Source: Egbenema bharatensis
GTDB lineage: Bacteria > Cyanobacteriota > Cyanobacteriia > Elainellales > Elainellaceae
DNA length: 64,000 nt
Direction of reading: 5' to 3'
Assembly (NCBI RefSeq): GCF_048077055.1
Contig: NZ_CP182236.1
Span: 7,068,001 to 7,132,000, forward strand
In this document: positions 44,274 to 52,989 of the stretch, in pieces
Numbering within the stretch: the first letter of the stretch is position 1
Layout: each line of letters begins with the position of its first letter
Position numbers and translations under genes: made by a program
Notes under the pieces: generated by a model
Databases searched by the model: none
Told to the model about the DNA's origin: nothing
What the model saw: only the letters and a program-made list of their open reading frames with translations

Positions 44274-46097
44274 ATGGGTCAAACGATCGGTTTTAGTACC
44301 TACTGCGTCATTCCTACAGTGATATTACGGATTCAAATCAAGTCTAATCTGTTTGGGGCAGCCCTCCTGGCGGCCTGTCTAACCAGCCTTGCTACGGCTA
44401 AACCCAGCACGGCTCAGGAAGCTCCTTTGAACCCGATTCTGGATGTTGGGGTCGTTCAACGCTTCGGTTCTCAGCCCAGTGACTCTATCGTGATCCAACC
44501 CGAAGAGGGGGATACCGTCACCGTTGAGTTGAAGTCAGGAGAGCAGGAGCAGGAAATCACCACCACCGATGAAATCAAGATTGATGTGGTGATGCAGGCC
44601 CTGCCGGAACCCAAGGTAACGGAGCGTTTGGTTCTCAGCACCCACCGCAGCTTTGAAAGTGCTGAAGACAGTGCAACCCAATGGCGATCGAAGGGAATTG
44701 AGGTAGAAATTGCCCAACCGCGTCAGTGGCAGGTCTGGGCAAAACGAGAAACCTATGGCACTCCCCTGCTGCGACGGCTGCTGATGCAAAATCTGCGTTC
44801 CCACGGTGCGCGTAATGCGTTTATTGATTCGCAAGTCCAGCAACAGGTTCCTAAAGCCTCGCTCACCATCAACGGCACCCGGCTTCAGCAGGATGAAGTC
44901 ACCTTCAGCACCACCCAGAATCAGGCCACGGTTTCCTTCAACCGTACCGATCATGGTCGCCGACTGTATGCAGGCACTCTGAGGCTTCAGCCGAATGCCT
45001 ATGGCACCTACACCCTGGTGAATCACGTTCCGGTGGAAACCTACCTGCGCGGGGTTGTACCCCACGAAATTGGAGCTGGTGCTCCCCCAACCACGATCGA
45101 AGCGCAGGCGATTCTGGCTCGTACCTATGCCCTGCGGAATTTGCGGCGGTTTGCAATTGATAATTACCAGCTCTGTGCCGATACCCAGTGTCAGGTTTAC
45201 TGGGGGTTGTCGGGGGCAGTTCCAGAAACCGATCGCGCCATTGCCGCAACCCAGGGGCAGGTGTTGACCTACAATAACGAACTGGCGGACGCACTCTACT
45301 CCTCCACCACGGGCGGGATTACGGCTCCCTTCGAGGATGTGTGGGATGGGGAAGAACGGCCTTACCTGAAGGCGATAGTGGACTCGGTGCAGAACCCCTG
45401 GGATCTGTCCAGCTATCCCCTGAATGATGAAACCAACTTCCGCAACTTCATTGGGCGCAAAACTGGTTTTAATGAAGACAATTGGGATATGTTCCGCTGG
45501 CGCATCGAAAACTCCTTGACGGACATTGCCGGTGACTTGAGGGCATTTCTTCAGAACAAACAACATCCCTTTGCCGACTTTACTCAGGTAAGAGAACTCA
45601 AAGTTCTGGAACGTTCCCTGGCGGGACGAGTACAGCGAATTGCCGTAACCACCGATCGCGGTGAGATTATTTTAGAAAAAGACGAGATTCTGCGGGCCCT
45701 GTACGCTCCCAATAGCACTCTGTTCTACCTGGAGCCGATTTATCAACCTGTGGCATCCCCCCAGACGGAAAAATCCGTTGCTCCCGCAGAAGCCCCTAAT
45801 CCTACTGCCAATGCCGCAGCGAACCCCACACCTGACTCTACCCCAGCCGTCAGCCCCCAACCCACTCCGGCTCCGGTTTTGAAAGGATATGCCTTTGTCG
45901 GGGGTGGTTTTGGTCATGGCGTGGGCATGAGCCAGACGGGAGCCTATCGCCTGGGCCGGATGGGCTGGTCCAATAGTCAAATTTTGAGTTTCTATTACCC
46001 CAACACGCAACTGCAACTGTTGACCAATGCCGTCACCTTCTGGCGTGATGCTTCCCCTGAGGTTCCAGGTGCTGATCTCGATCGAGCGCGAAATTAG
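44274..46097 (+). CDS. SpoIID/LytB domain-containing protein
   Basis: About 607 residues from the ATG at 44274 (44229 in frame). A signal peptide-like segment (LFGAALLAACLTSLATAKPSTAQ) predicts export. The SpoIID domain follows with VETYLRGVVPHEIGAGAPP, AQAILARTYALRNL and ALYSSTTGGITA. The C-terminus ends with a Pro-rich linker and GFGHGVGMSQTGAYRLGR, the intact LytB motif that the paralogue at 31865 lacks. Likely a periplasmic glycan-strand lytic transglycosylase or amidase enhancer. A long insert (WDMFRWRIENSLTDIAG) is typical of cyanobacterial members. Confidence 0.87.
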   Translation: MGQTIGFSTYCVIPTVILRIQIKSNLFGAALLAACLTSLATAKPSTAQEAPLNPILDVGVVQRFGSQPSDSIVIQPEEGDTVTVELKSGEQEQEITTTDEIKIDVVMQALPEPKVTERLVLSTHRSFESAEDSATQWRSKGIEVEIAQPRQWQVWAKRETYGTPLLRRLLMQNLRSHGARNAFIDSQVQQQVPKASLTINGTRLQQDEVTFSTTQNQATVSFNRTDHGRRLYAGTLRLQPNAYGTYTLVNHVPVETYLRGVVPHEIGAGAPPTTIEAQAILARTYALRNLRRFAIDNYQLCADTQCQVYWGLSGAVPETDRAIAATQGQVLTYNNELADALYSSTTGGITAPFEDVWDGEERPYLKAIVDSVQNPWDLSSYPLNDETNFRNFIGRKTGFNEDNWDMFRWRIENSLTDIAGDLRAFLQNKQHPFADFTQVRELKVLERSLAGRVQRIAVTTDRGEIILEKDEILRALYAPNSTLFYLEPIYQPVASPQTEKSVAPAEAPNPTANAAANPTPDSTPAVSPQPTPAPVLKGYAFVGGGFGHGVGMSQTGAYRLGRMGWSNSQILSFYYPNTQLQLLTNAVTFWRDASPEVPGADLDRARN

Positions 46098-46119
46098 TTG
46101 ATGCAACCGATCGGGACAA

Positions 46120-46200
46120 GGGCGCACAGCAGTGCGCCCCAACAACAAGGACGTACATAACAGTTCGTCCCGATGACAAGGACGCACGGCGGTGCGTCCC
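46120..46200. repeat. Three tandem GC-rich hairpins
   Basis: GGGCGCACAGCAGTGCGCCC, GGACGTACATAACAGTTCGTCC and GGACGCACGGCGGTGCGTCC follow one another about 30 bp apart with AACAACAA- or GATGACAA-like spacers. They sit between convergent genes, so may end transcription in both directions. Related to 49864-49957 and 59664-59683. Confidence 0.75.
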
Positions 46201-48362
46201 TACTTGGTTTCTACCTGGGTGGGGCGGATCGTTCTTTCGGGTAAGGAAGGGTTGATTTTTGCATCTGTGGCGGCGGATCGTCCTCGAATCCGGACGAAAT
46301 CGGCACGGGGATTCCCAACTCCGTAGGTTAACCCATAGCTCTGGGTCAGCAACCAGAACCAGAGTCGAGGAAAATGGGGTTCTAGCCAGGGCTGAATCCA
46401 TCGAGTGAAGCCGGGTAGCCAGCCCAGTAACCAACTGACCAGAGCCATTAGCGTAAAGTTGAGGTAGCTCCCCATCCAGCGCACCAGGGCTGATGCCCCT
46501 GCCATTTCCCAAATCCACAGTAGTAAAGCCGGGTTGGTAAACCCCGCTCGAATCGCCATGCGGTTAAACGGTATCCAGCCCGATCGATCTTTGATGAAGT
46601 TATCTGCCACCTGAGGAGATTCTTTGCCCAGAATGCCAAAGAAGGTATTGAGCATCGCGTTCACCCGTTCGGGGGGCAGAAAGCGGTGGGTGGGCACCAT
46701 CATGCCCCTGGAAAATAACCAGGTGACTGCAATATTGCTTTGATAGGCCCGGATCTGGTTCAGGTCATTTGCAGTTAACAAATTGTGGCGCAGAGCAGTG
46801 TCGAGTAAATCGGTCAGGCGTGGCAGGTTGCGTACCAGGGAACCAAACCCTGTAAAGATCAGCGGCGACTGGAGCGAGGCAGCATCCCCGATCGCCAGGA
46901 CGCGATCGAACCCAGTTTGGCGATCGTTCCCTCGAATGCTGAAATAGCCTGGAATGTAACCAAATGTCGCCTTCTTCCAGCGCAGTTTGTCTAAGTCGCA
47001 ACGGCGGTATTCTGGCAAAATCGTGAAGAAATCCTCATACATTTCCAGCAGTGATCCAGGATTGTCGGGATGGATTTGGTGGTAGTGAAACAGGTAAAAG
47101 GTCAGTTCTTTGTCCTTGCCAGGAAACAGTTCCCAAATTAGCTGCCGTCCCCTGGAAATGTCTCCATGACTGTTCAGGACATCGCCATACTGGGAATCCC
47201 ATACTTCTGGCTCAAATCCGCCATCAATTACCGCACCCACGGTTGGACACACACTATCAAACGCCCGTCCTCCGTTGAGCTGCCAGGCGATCGGGGAAGC
47301 AGTGCCCATTGCATCGATCAGCAGTCGGCCACTGACCGGGCGATCGGTTTGAGTCGGCAAGTGAACCGTTTGCAGCAGCACTTGCTCAGTTCCAACCTCT
47401 GCTCGAATAAACTCTGTTTCATCCCAGATTTCCCCACCTGCCGATCGCAATTTTTCACCACACACCTTCAGAAATGCTTCCGCATCGATCGCCACATTCA
47501 GCACCGTCGGCGTATGGAGTACAGGAGCCTGGGCCTGGGGTGGATTGTTGGCATCAAAAAATTTATTAAATCCATCTATATATTCACGGGCAATCACCCT
47601 ATCGAATTCTGCGGCAGTAAATAATTCCAGATCCATCAAGGTCTGAAACTCATTCCGAGAGATATTCCACTCGCGATTCATCCGACCAAACGGCAGCCGT
47701 TCGATGAGTAAAACGCGATATCCCAACCGTGCCATCACCGCCGCATGAACCACTCCCAGGGCCCCACCGACATAGATCAGATCGTACTGTGCAGCAGAAT
47801 TGGGCGTTCTCTGTTCCGTCTTGACTACCACCTGCCTGGGGGTTTTGGGATTTCGGACTCCTTCCCGCCACCGCTGTTCCCACCAATACACCCGCGTCAG
47901 GTCATATTCTCCATTGGGTATCGAGCGGAAGTATTTGACCGTCTTGGGATAGTGCGGTTCCAGGGCTTCAAAAATAGACTCTTGGGTGAGGTCAATGGGA
48001 GGAGGTTCAGGATAATGATGGGGAAATTTCGATCGCACCGATTGTACGAGCTGCTGTAAAATCTTCTGCTCGTTCGGGAAGGTCTGTTCAGCCCAGCGGA
48101 AGACCTTCAGGTAGGTAGTGCGTTGGACTGACCAGGTGAAGAGAGATAGCTCTGGGAGGAGGCGATCGGCATCAGAAGTAGCCAATTTGGAACTGGAGGC
48201 AGATGGGTGAGTGGGTTTAGCAAATCTGAACCGACAGCCATCCGGCGTAATCCACTTTTCAATTATCTTGAATTGTTTCTCAGGGCTAAATTCGTGATGT
48301 AACCATTGCCGAACGGCTGCGATGTCCGGCGTGGGGATTTCAATGTAAAGAACCTCTCTCAT
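46200..48362 (-). CDS. Lycopene cyclase family (CruA/CruP-type) FAD-dependent oxidoreductase
   Basis: 720 residues. An N-terminal segment of about 200 residues precedes an FAD-binding domain (DLIYVGGALGVVHAAVMARL), the characteristic REWNISRNEF, IDAMGTASPIAWQ and FDRVLAIGDAASLQSPL, then hydrophobic helices near the end (LWIWEMAGASALVRWMGSY, LMALVSWLLGWLPGF). CruA makes beta- or gamma-carotene from lycopene in cyanobacteria; CruP is its paralogue. I cannot decide which one this is from memory, and therefore give no symbol. Likely associated with thylakoid or cell membrane. Confidence 0.82.
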   Translation of the reverse strand: MREVLYIEIPTPDIAAVRQWLHHEFSPEKQFKIIEKWITPDGCRFRFAKPTHPSASSSKLATSDADRLLPELSLFTWSVQRTTYLKVFRWAEQTFPNEQKILQQLVQSVRSKFPHHYPEPPPIDLTQESIFEALEPHYPKTVKYFRSIPNGEYDLTRVYWWEQRWREGVRNPKTPRQVVVKTEQRTPNSAAQYDLIYVGGALGVVHAAVMARLGYRVLLIERLPFGRMNREWNISRNEFQTLMDLELFTAAEFDRVIAREYIDGFNKFFDANNPPQAQAPVLHTPTVLNVAIDAEAFLKVCGEKLRSAGGEIWDETEFIRAEVGTEQVLLQTVHLPTQTDRPVSGRLLIDAMGTASPIAWQLNGGRAFDSVCPTVGAVIDGGFEPEVWDSQYGDVLNSHGDISRGRQLIWELFPGKDKELTFYLFHYHQIHPDNPGSLLEMYEDFFTILPEYRRCDLDKLRWKKATFGYIPGYFSIRGNDRQTGFDRVLAIGDAASLQSPLIFTGFGSLVRNLPRLTDLLDTALRHNLLTANDLNQIRAYQSNIAVTWLFSRGMMVPTHRFLPPERVNAMLNTFFGILGKESPQVADNFIKDRSGWIPFNRMAIRAGFTNPALLLWIWEMAGASALVRWMGSYLNFTLMALVSWLLGWLPGFTRWIQPWLEPHFPRLWFWLLTQSYGLTYGVGNPRADFVRIRGRSAATDAKINPSLPERTIRPTQVETK

Positions 48363-48546
48363 CCCAAAATCTAAAGCTCCAATAATTTTTTTCGGAAACT
48401 AATAAATTTCCTGTAAAAACAGGGTTGACAATCGCCAAGAGTGCGCTACACTTCTGGACACGTTGGGTCTTCTTAACAAACTTTACACAGTTCTCATTTT
48501 TGATCTTATTTATAGCCAGGGTAATGGTTTCCTTGAGTAGTCAGCA

Positions 48547-48783
48547 ATGAAAAATTATCCCATCCCAGACAACCCCCAAGAAATAGTTGCAATGCGGCAA
48601 AAACCAGTAAACGAAGAACTGATTGCCACTGCGATCGCAGGCGTTGTCCAAGTGGCCCGCTCCAAAGGGCAATCCTTAGAAGATTTGACGGCTGAAGTCC
48701 TGGCAGACGATCGGCTGCTGGATTGGGAAGCCCGTCGCTGGCTCAGTGATATCGTGACCCAAGCCTGGAAAACGTTACCTTGA
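48547..48783 (+). CDS. Small conserved protein
   Basis: 78 residues, cytosolic, helical: NEELIATAIAGVVQVARSKG, then LEDLTAEVLADDRLLDWEAR. The sequence looks like a conserved short cyanobacterial protein, but I cannot give it a family name. It is divergent from the lycopene cyclase gene. Confidence 0.65.
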   Translation: MKNYPIPDNPQEIVAMRQKPVNEELIATAIAGVVQVARSKGQSLEDLTAEVLADDRLLDWEARRWLSDIVTQAWKTLP

Positions 48784-48965
48784 TGCAGCAAGGCAGTTCC
48801 CAACTGAGGATACTCACAAAGAACTGCGGGATTTTCTGCGATTTCTGTGCGATTCCTAAAGGTTGTTACAAATTTCTGACAAAGTTGAAGTTTAATTCAT
48901 CGTTTCCCCCGATTTGAACTAAGGTTGGGGATTATTACTCAGCATTCAAACTAGGACATAGACAT

Positions 48966-49550
48966 ATGGGTAGCAATGGTCACGGTCAGCCGATGTACCC
49001 CACTCGCATCGATCTTGCGGCTGATACTCGCGCAGATGTTTCAGCAATTCTCAATCACGCCCTCGCTTCTACCCTGGATCTCAAAACTCAGGTTAAACAG
49101 GCCCACTGGAATGTTAAGGGGATGGACTTCTATCAACTTCATGAGCTATTCGATGAAATGGCATCTGAGCTAGAAGAGTTTGTAGACATGATTGCTGAAC
49201 GGGTGACAGCACTGGGGGGGCGAGCTTTAGGAACTGCCCGGATTGCTGCCAGTGGGTCTATCCTGCCGGAATACCCACTGGATATTTTGGAGGGTAAAGC
49301 TCATATTGTTGCCCTTGCCGATCGCTATGCTCCGTATGCCAAGATGATTCGGGATGCGATCGATCAAACCGACGACCTGGGGGATGCAGATACAGCCGAT
49401 TTGTTTACCGAAGTCTCGCGGGCAATCGATAAGCGGTTGTGGTTCCTGGAAGCCCATTTGCAAACCTCCGTTGATTCTGAATCTTCTACAGAGAATGGGG
49501 ATGGGGAAAAGGCAGAACCCGCAAAAGCTAAAAAGGCAAAGGCCAAGTAG
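48966..49550 (+). CDS. dps: Dps family DNA-binding ferritin
   Basis: 194 residues. The ferritin-like bundle carries the inter-subunit ferroxidase residues: His in VKQAHWNVKG and Asp/Glu in LHELFDEMASELEEFVD. Dps dodecamers oxidise iron with peroxide and protect DNA. The C-terminal tail (EPAKAKKAKAK) is lysine-rich, which could mediate DNA binding, as with the N-terminal tail of E. coli Dps. This is about 15-30 residues longer than minimal Dps. Typical of stress-inducible genes, but I see no certain regulatory site in the 182-bp leader. Confidence 0.93.
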   Translation: MGSNGHGQPMYPTRIDLAADTRADVSAILNHALASTLDLKTQVKQAHWNVKGMDFYQLHELFDEMASELEEFVDMIAERVTALGGRALGTARIAASGSILPEYPLDILEGKAHIVALADRYAPYAKMIRDAIDQTDDLGDADTADLFTEVSRAIDKRLWFLEAHLQTSVDSESSTENGDGEKAEPAKAKKAKAK

Positions 49551-49635
49551 GCTGGACTCGTAATCAGCGTGGGTGGACTCTGTTAGACTGGGAAGCGTTA
49601 TACTGTCATTTCTGGCGATCGGTTAACCAAAAACT

Positions 49636-49863
49636 ATGCTAAAACGTTCCACTCTGGATACCAGCCAACTCATGCGTCGGGCTGAGGATTTGATTGATGC
49701 CGCCTCAAATCGTTACCGGATTACGGTTCAGGTTGCCAATCGAGCCCAGCGTCGTCGCTATGAAGAATTTGACAGTATTGATGATCCAAAAATGAAACCC
49801 GTCATCCGGGCCATCATTGAGATGTCGGATGAATTGACGCAACCTGAGATCATTGGCGAGTAG
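49636..49863 (+). CDS. rpoZ: DNA-directed RNA polymerase subunit omega
   Basis: 75 residues. RSTLDTSQLMRRAEDLIDAA and NRYRITVQVANRAQRRRYEE match the short cyanobacterial omega subunit, which binds the beta-prime subunit and aids assembly and sigma recruitment. Length is right. Followed directly by a hairpin cluster. Confidence 0.93.
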   Translation: MLKRSTLDTSQLMRRAEDLIDAASNRYRITVQVANRAQRRRYEEFDSIDDPKMKPVIRAIIEMSDELTQPEIIGE

Positions 49864-49957
49864 GGGCGCACTGCCGTGCGTCCTAATTAACAAGTAACAG
49901 GGGTGCACTGCTGTACACCCTGACTGATAGGTAATAGGGGCGCACAGTTGTGCGCCC
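49864..49957. repeat. Three tandem GC-rich hairpins after rpoZ
   Basis: GGGGCGCACTGCCGTGCGTCC, GGGGTGCACTGCTGTACACCC and GGGGCGCACAGTTGTGCGCCC at about 36-bp spacing. Stems keep pairing despite base changes (CGC/GCG, TGC and ACA variants). Probably acts as transcription barrier for rpoZ. Confidence 0.75.
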
Positions 49958-50031
49958 TTACAGTAGATTTCTGACAAGACTGGGATGGCTTTTATCGCAG
50001 ATCCTTAATCTGTTGTTTTGCCTGGGTTGCA

Positions 50032-50691
50032 ATGAAGTTTGTCAAAAGGAAGTTTGTACGCTTCTCGCAATGGGTCACGATCGCACTTCTAACCGTTGGG
50101 CTGGTGGGGTTGTTTGCATCTTTGCCCGCCTCTGAGTCCATTCACTTCCGTTCACAAACGCCGCTATTACAGTCCCTTTCTCCCAAGGCAGCAGTTGCCC
50201 AGCGGTTTGATGTTGAAGGTGTTTGGCGGTTGGTTTATGAAGCCCTGCCGGACTTGCCCCTGGAGAATCAGTATGTAAGTCGCAACACTGGAGAAGTCGC
50301 GGAAGAGAATACTTTAGTGGGTCGTCTGATTCGCTATCACGTTTATGTTCGAGGTCGTCCAGCCATATTTCGTTTCGACTGGAAGCTAACTCTGGGAGAC
50401 TACCTGGGCGTGAATGAGCCAATCACACCATCGGTCTATCCCAGTGCCGATGTCCTGCGGGTAAATCCAGCAGAGGGCGACATCGCAGCTATCCGTACGT
50501 TGAACCGTGCGGAACGGGATGCCCTGGTTCAAGTTTTGGTGGATATCTTCAACGGTGGATTTGCCCCATCTGCTCCGTCTCCTGCTCCCGATCGTTCGGA
50601 GCCTGTTTCTCCCTCTCCTCCAGCAACTCCAGGGTCTAGCCCCGCGCTGCGAGAACCGCGACCTGGAGATGCGGATTTGCTCAGACCGTAG
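50032..50691 (+). CDS. Hypothetical exported protein with Pro-rich C-terminus
   Basis: 219 residues. An N-terminal hydrophobic stretch (WVTIALLTVGLVGLFASL) with positive charges before it suggests a signal peptide or anchor. The central part (FDVEGVWRLVYEALPDLPLE, IRYHVYVRGRPAIFRFDWKL) is beta-rich and compact; the tail is Pro/Ser-rich. No named family. DUF1818 starts 11 nt after its stop, so the two are likely co-transcribed. Confidence 0.65.
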   Translation: MKFVKRKFVRFSQWVTIALLTVGLVGLFASLPASESIHFRSQTPLLQSLSPKAAVAQRFDVEGVWRLVYEALPDLPLENQYVSRNTGEVAEENTLVGRLIRYHVYVRGRPAIFRFDWKLTLGDYLGVNEPITPSVYPSADVLRVNPAEGDIAAIRTLNRAERDALVQVLVDIFNGGFAPSAPSPAPDRSEPVSPSPPATPGSSPALREPRPGDADLLRP

Positions 50692-50702
50692 ACGGTGGAG
50701 TT

Positions 50703-51068
50703 ATGGTACGTCAAGTGAAAAGCGGTGAGGGTTGGCGGCTGGGATGGGACTCCAGTGCAAGGGAATTCTCTGGTCTGGTGGGCAGTGACCATTGGGCGAT
50801 CGAACTCACCACCGCTGAGTTCAATGATTTTTGCCGTCTAGCCAGTCAGCTTGCGGAAACGATGCGCCAAATGCGTCAGGAGTTGATGGAGGAAGAACGC
50901 CTTTCCTGCGAGGCTGAGAGCGATTTGCTGTGGCTGGAGGCAGAGGGCTATCCCCATGCTTACGAGTTGCACCTGATTTTGCTCACCGGACGACGGGGCG
51001 AAGGCTCCTGGTCTGCGGCAGCCGTGCCGGACTTACTTCAAGCGATCCAGGTTTTGCACGTTTTTTAG
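50703..51068 (+). CDS. DUF1818 family protein
   Basis: 121 residues. Features of the family: GEGWRLGWDSSAREFSGLVG, DHWAIELTTAEFNDFCRLA and the C-terminal GRRGEGSWSAAAVPDLLQA. DUF1818 is restricted largely to cyanobacteria and plastids; molecular function unknown. Confidence 0.85.
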   Translation: MVRQVKSGEGWRLGWDSSAREFSGLVGSDHWAIELTTAEFNDFCRLASQLAETMRQMRQELMEEERLSCEAESDLLWLEAEGYPHAYELHLILLTGRRGEGSWSAAAVPDLLQAIQVLHVF

Positions 51069-51160
51069 CCCGTTCCGTGCAGTTGGTTTAGTTGGTTTCA
51101 AAGTTCGATCGCCACCCTTGATAAGTTATGCTATTCTGGTAAAGCGGTGAATTCAACCAC

Positions 51161-51234
51161 CGGGGCGTAGCGCAGCTTGGTAGCGCACCACTTTGGGGTA
51201 GTGGGGGTCGTGGGTTCAAATCCCGCCGCTCCGA
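51161..51234 (+). tRNA. tRNA-Pro (anticodon GGG)
   Basis: A 7-bp acceptor stem (CGGGGCG with CGCTCCG, one G:T pair) and discriminator A, D stem GCGC/GCGC, anticodon stem CCACT/AGTGG with loop TTGGGGT, giving anticodon GGG, and T arm GTGGG-TTCAAAT-CCCGC (first pair G:C). CCA is not encoded. It reads Pro codons CCC and CCU. Confidence 0.96.
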
Positions 51235-51263
51235 TTTGATTTAATCTGCATATTTTTTAAGCG

Positions 51264-51295
51264 ATCGCTGTCTCTACCAGGGGCAGCGATTTTCA
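51264..51295 (+). terminator. Possible terminator after tRNA-Pro
   Basis: ATCGCTG (51264-51270) pairs with CAGCGAT (51284-51290) around a 13-nt loop, followed by TTTCAG and TTTGG. The T-tract is weak. The GCGATCGC at 51261 is also a HIP1 site. Confidence 0.35.
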
Positions 51296-51509
51296 GTTTG
51301 GCAGTTCTTGAGTCATTGCAGCGCACACCATCAGACGCGGGACTCGATCGTCACTATTACGAATTCTTTAAATTTCAGCCATCAGTCAGTATCGTATTCC
51401 TACGGTAGGCGAAAACCTTGCAAAACGAATAGATCTAGAGTTATAGCGGCAGGCAGAAGGGCAGAACCTGCTGATTCGCTTTGTTCCTCCTCCGAAAGTT
51501 TGAACTCCT

Positions 51510-52784
51510 ATGCGTATCTTGATTTATTCCTACAACTACTATCCTGAACCAATCGGCATCGCCCCTTTGATGACAGAACTGGCGGAAGGGCTGGTTAAAA
51601 GAGGGCATGAAGTTAGGGTTGTAACTGGGATGCCAAACTATCCTCAACGCCAGATTTATCCAGACTATCAGGGCAAATTGTTCTGCACCGAGGAACGCAA
51701 CGGAGTCATCATTCAAAGAAGCTGTGTCTGGGTTCGTCCCAAGCCTGGATTAATGACTCGAATGCTGTTGGATGGTAGCTTTGTGGCCAGCAGCATTTTT
51801 CAGGCGTTGAAGGGTTGGCGACCGGATGTGATCCTACTGACCATTCCGCCTTTACCGATCGCAGTTCCAGCTTCTTTGTTGGGGGCGATCTATTCCTGTC
51901 CGATCGTGCTGAACCTGCAAGATATTTTGCCCGATGCCGCCGTTCATGTGGGGCTGCTCAAAAATAAGGTCGCCATCCGCGTTTTTGAAACTTTAGAAAA
52001 ATATGCCTATCGCACTGCTCATACCATTAGTGTAATTACGGATGGCTTCACCGAGAATTTGGTCAAAAAAGGAGTCCCTAATCACAAAATAAAGTGTATC
52101 CCTAACTGGGTTGATGTTAAGTTCATCCAGCCGCTTCCCAAGGTCGATAATCCCTTCCGGCGAACGCATCAACTCCAGGATAAATTTGTGGTGATGTATT
52201 CAGGCAACATTGCCCTGACGCAGGGCTTGCAGACGGTGATTCACGCCGCCGATCGCCTCCGTCACATTCCAGAAATTGTATTTGTAATTGTGGGTGAAGC
52301 GAAAGCGCTAGATGCCCTCTGGCAACTTTGTGCAGAACATCAGCTCGATAATGTTCTGCTGTTGCCATTCCAGCCGAGGGAACAGCTCCCTGAAATGTTA
52401 GCTGCCGCAGATGTGGGATTGGTGATGCAAAAGCACAATGTTGTGGCCTTCAATATGCCATCCAAAATCCAGGTGTTGTTAGCCAGCGGTCGGCCGGTGA
52501 TTGCCTCTGTTCCAGCCACCGGAACTGCTGCAAGAGCCATTCGGCAGAGTGGAGGGGGCGTGGTTGTGGAACCTGAAGACCCGGAAGTGCTGGCGAACGC
52601 GATCGTGGATTTGTATCAAAATCCGACCAAGGTAGAAATGTATGCTCGACAAGGTAGACAGTACGCAGTCGCGCAGTATGCCTTTGATCAAGCCTTGAAC
52701 CGTTACGAGGATCTGTTCTATGAAGTTACGGCTTCCTCTGAGTTGGCATCTAAAGCGATCCCTAAACTGAATTCCGAGAACTAA
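51510..52784 (+). CDS. WcaI-family glycosyltransferase (GT4, GT-B fold)
   Basis: 424 residues. The N-terminal domain starts ILIYSYNYYPEPIGIAPLM, typical of WcaI/WbuB-type exopolysaccharide glycosyltransferases; the C-terminal domain has VMYSGNIALTQGLQTVI, LLLPFQPREQLPEMLAAADV and the donor site near SGGGVVVEPEDPEVLANAI. Expected to transfer fucose or a related sugar to a lipid-linked intermediate in exopolysaccharide or O-antigen synthesis; the exact sugar is not inferable. It is the only exopolysaccharide-type GT in the last 15 kb and lacks cluster partners. Confidence 0.86.
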   Translation: MRILIYSYNYYPEPIGIAPLMTELAEGLVKRGHEVRVVTGMPNYPQRQIYPDYQGKLFCTEERNGVIIQRSCVWVRPKPGLMTRMLLDGSFVASSIFQALKGWRPDVILLTIPPLPIAVPASLLGAIYSCPIVLNLQDILPDAAVHVGLLKNKVAIRVFETLEKYAYRTAHTISVITDGFTENLVKKGVPNHKIKCIPNWVDVKFIQPLPKVDNPFRRTHQLQDKFVVMYSGNIALTQGLQTVIHAADRLRHIPEIVFVIVGEAKALDALWQLCAEHQLDNVLLLPFQPREQLPEMLAAADVGLVMQKHNVVAFNMPSKIQVLLASGRPVIASVPATGTAARAIRQSGGGVVVEPEDPEVLANAIVDLYQNPTKVEMYARQGRQYAVAQYAFDQALNRYEDLFYEVTASSELASKAIPKLNSEN

Positions 52785-52817
52785 CAGACCTCAGCAGCAA
52801 TCCACTAACCTTCCGTA

Positions 52818-52972
52818 GTGCAGGCTTCCAGCCTGGGCGGGCAAGATGCCCACCCCACAAGAATTTCAGGTGATTTTCAGGTGATTAAATTTGCATTCCG
52901 ACTGCCTTGTTGACTGGGCGGGCAAGATGCCCACCCCACAAGAATTTCAGGTTGTTAAATTTGCATTCTTAA
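52818..52972 (+). repeat. Dispersed repeat family 1, copies F1 and F2 in tandem
   Basis: Two copies lie back to back: CCTGGGCGGGCAAGATGCCC, CCACAAGAATTTCAGGTG (52832-52899), then TTGTTGACTGGGCGGGCAAG, CCACAAGAATTTCAGGTT (52900-52972), both ending ATTAAATTTGCATTC or GTTAAATTTGCATTC. F1 is preceded by the hairpin GCAGGCTTCCAGCCTG (52820-52836). The 26-bp module is absent. Confidence 0.85.
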
Positions 52973-52989
52973 GTTCACACTAGGGGCTG

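Noticed and set aside
44535..45566. Long minus-strand frame of 343 codons opposite the SpoIID gene
   Set aside because: It is an antisense shadow; the + strand frame has clear SpoIID/LytB motifs.
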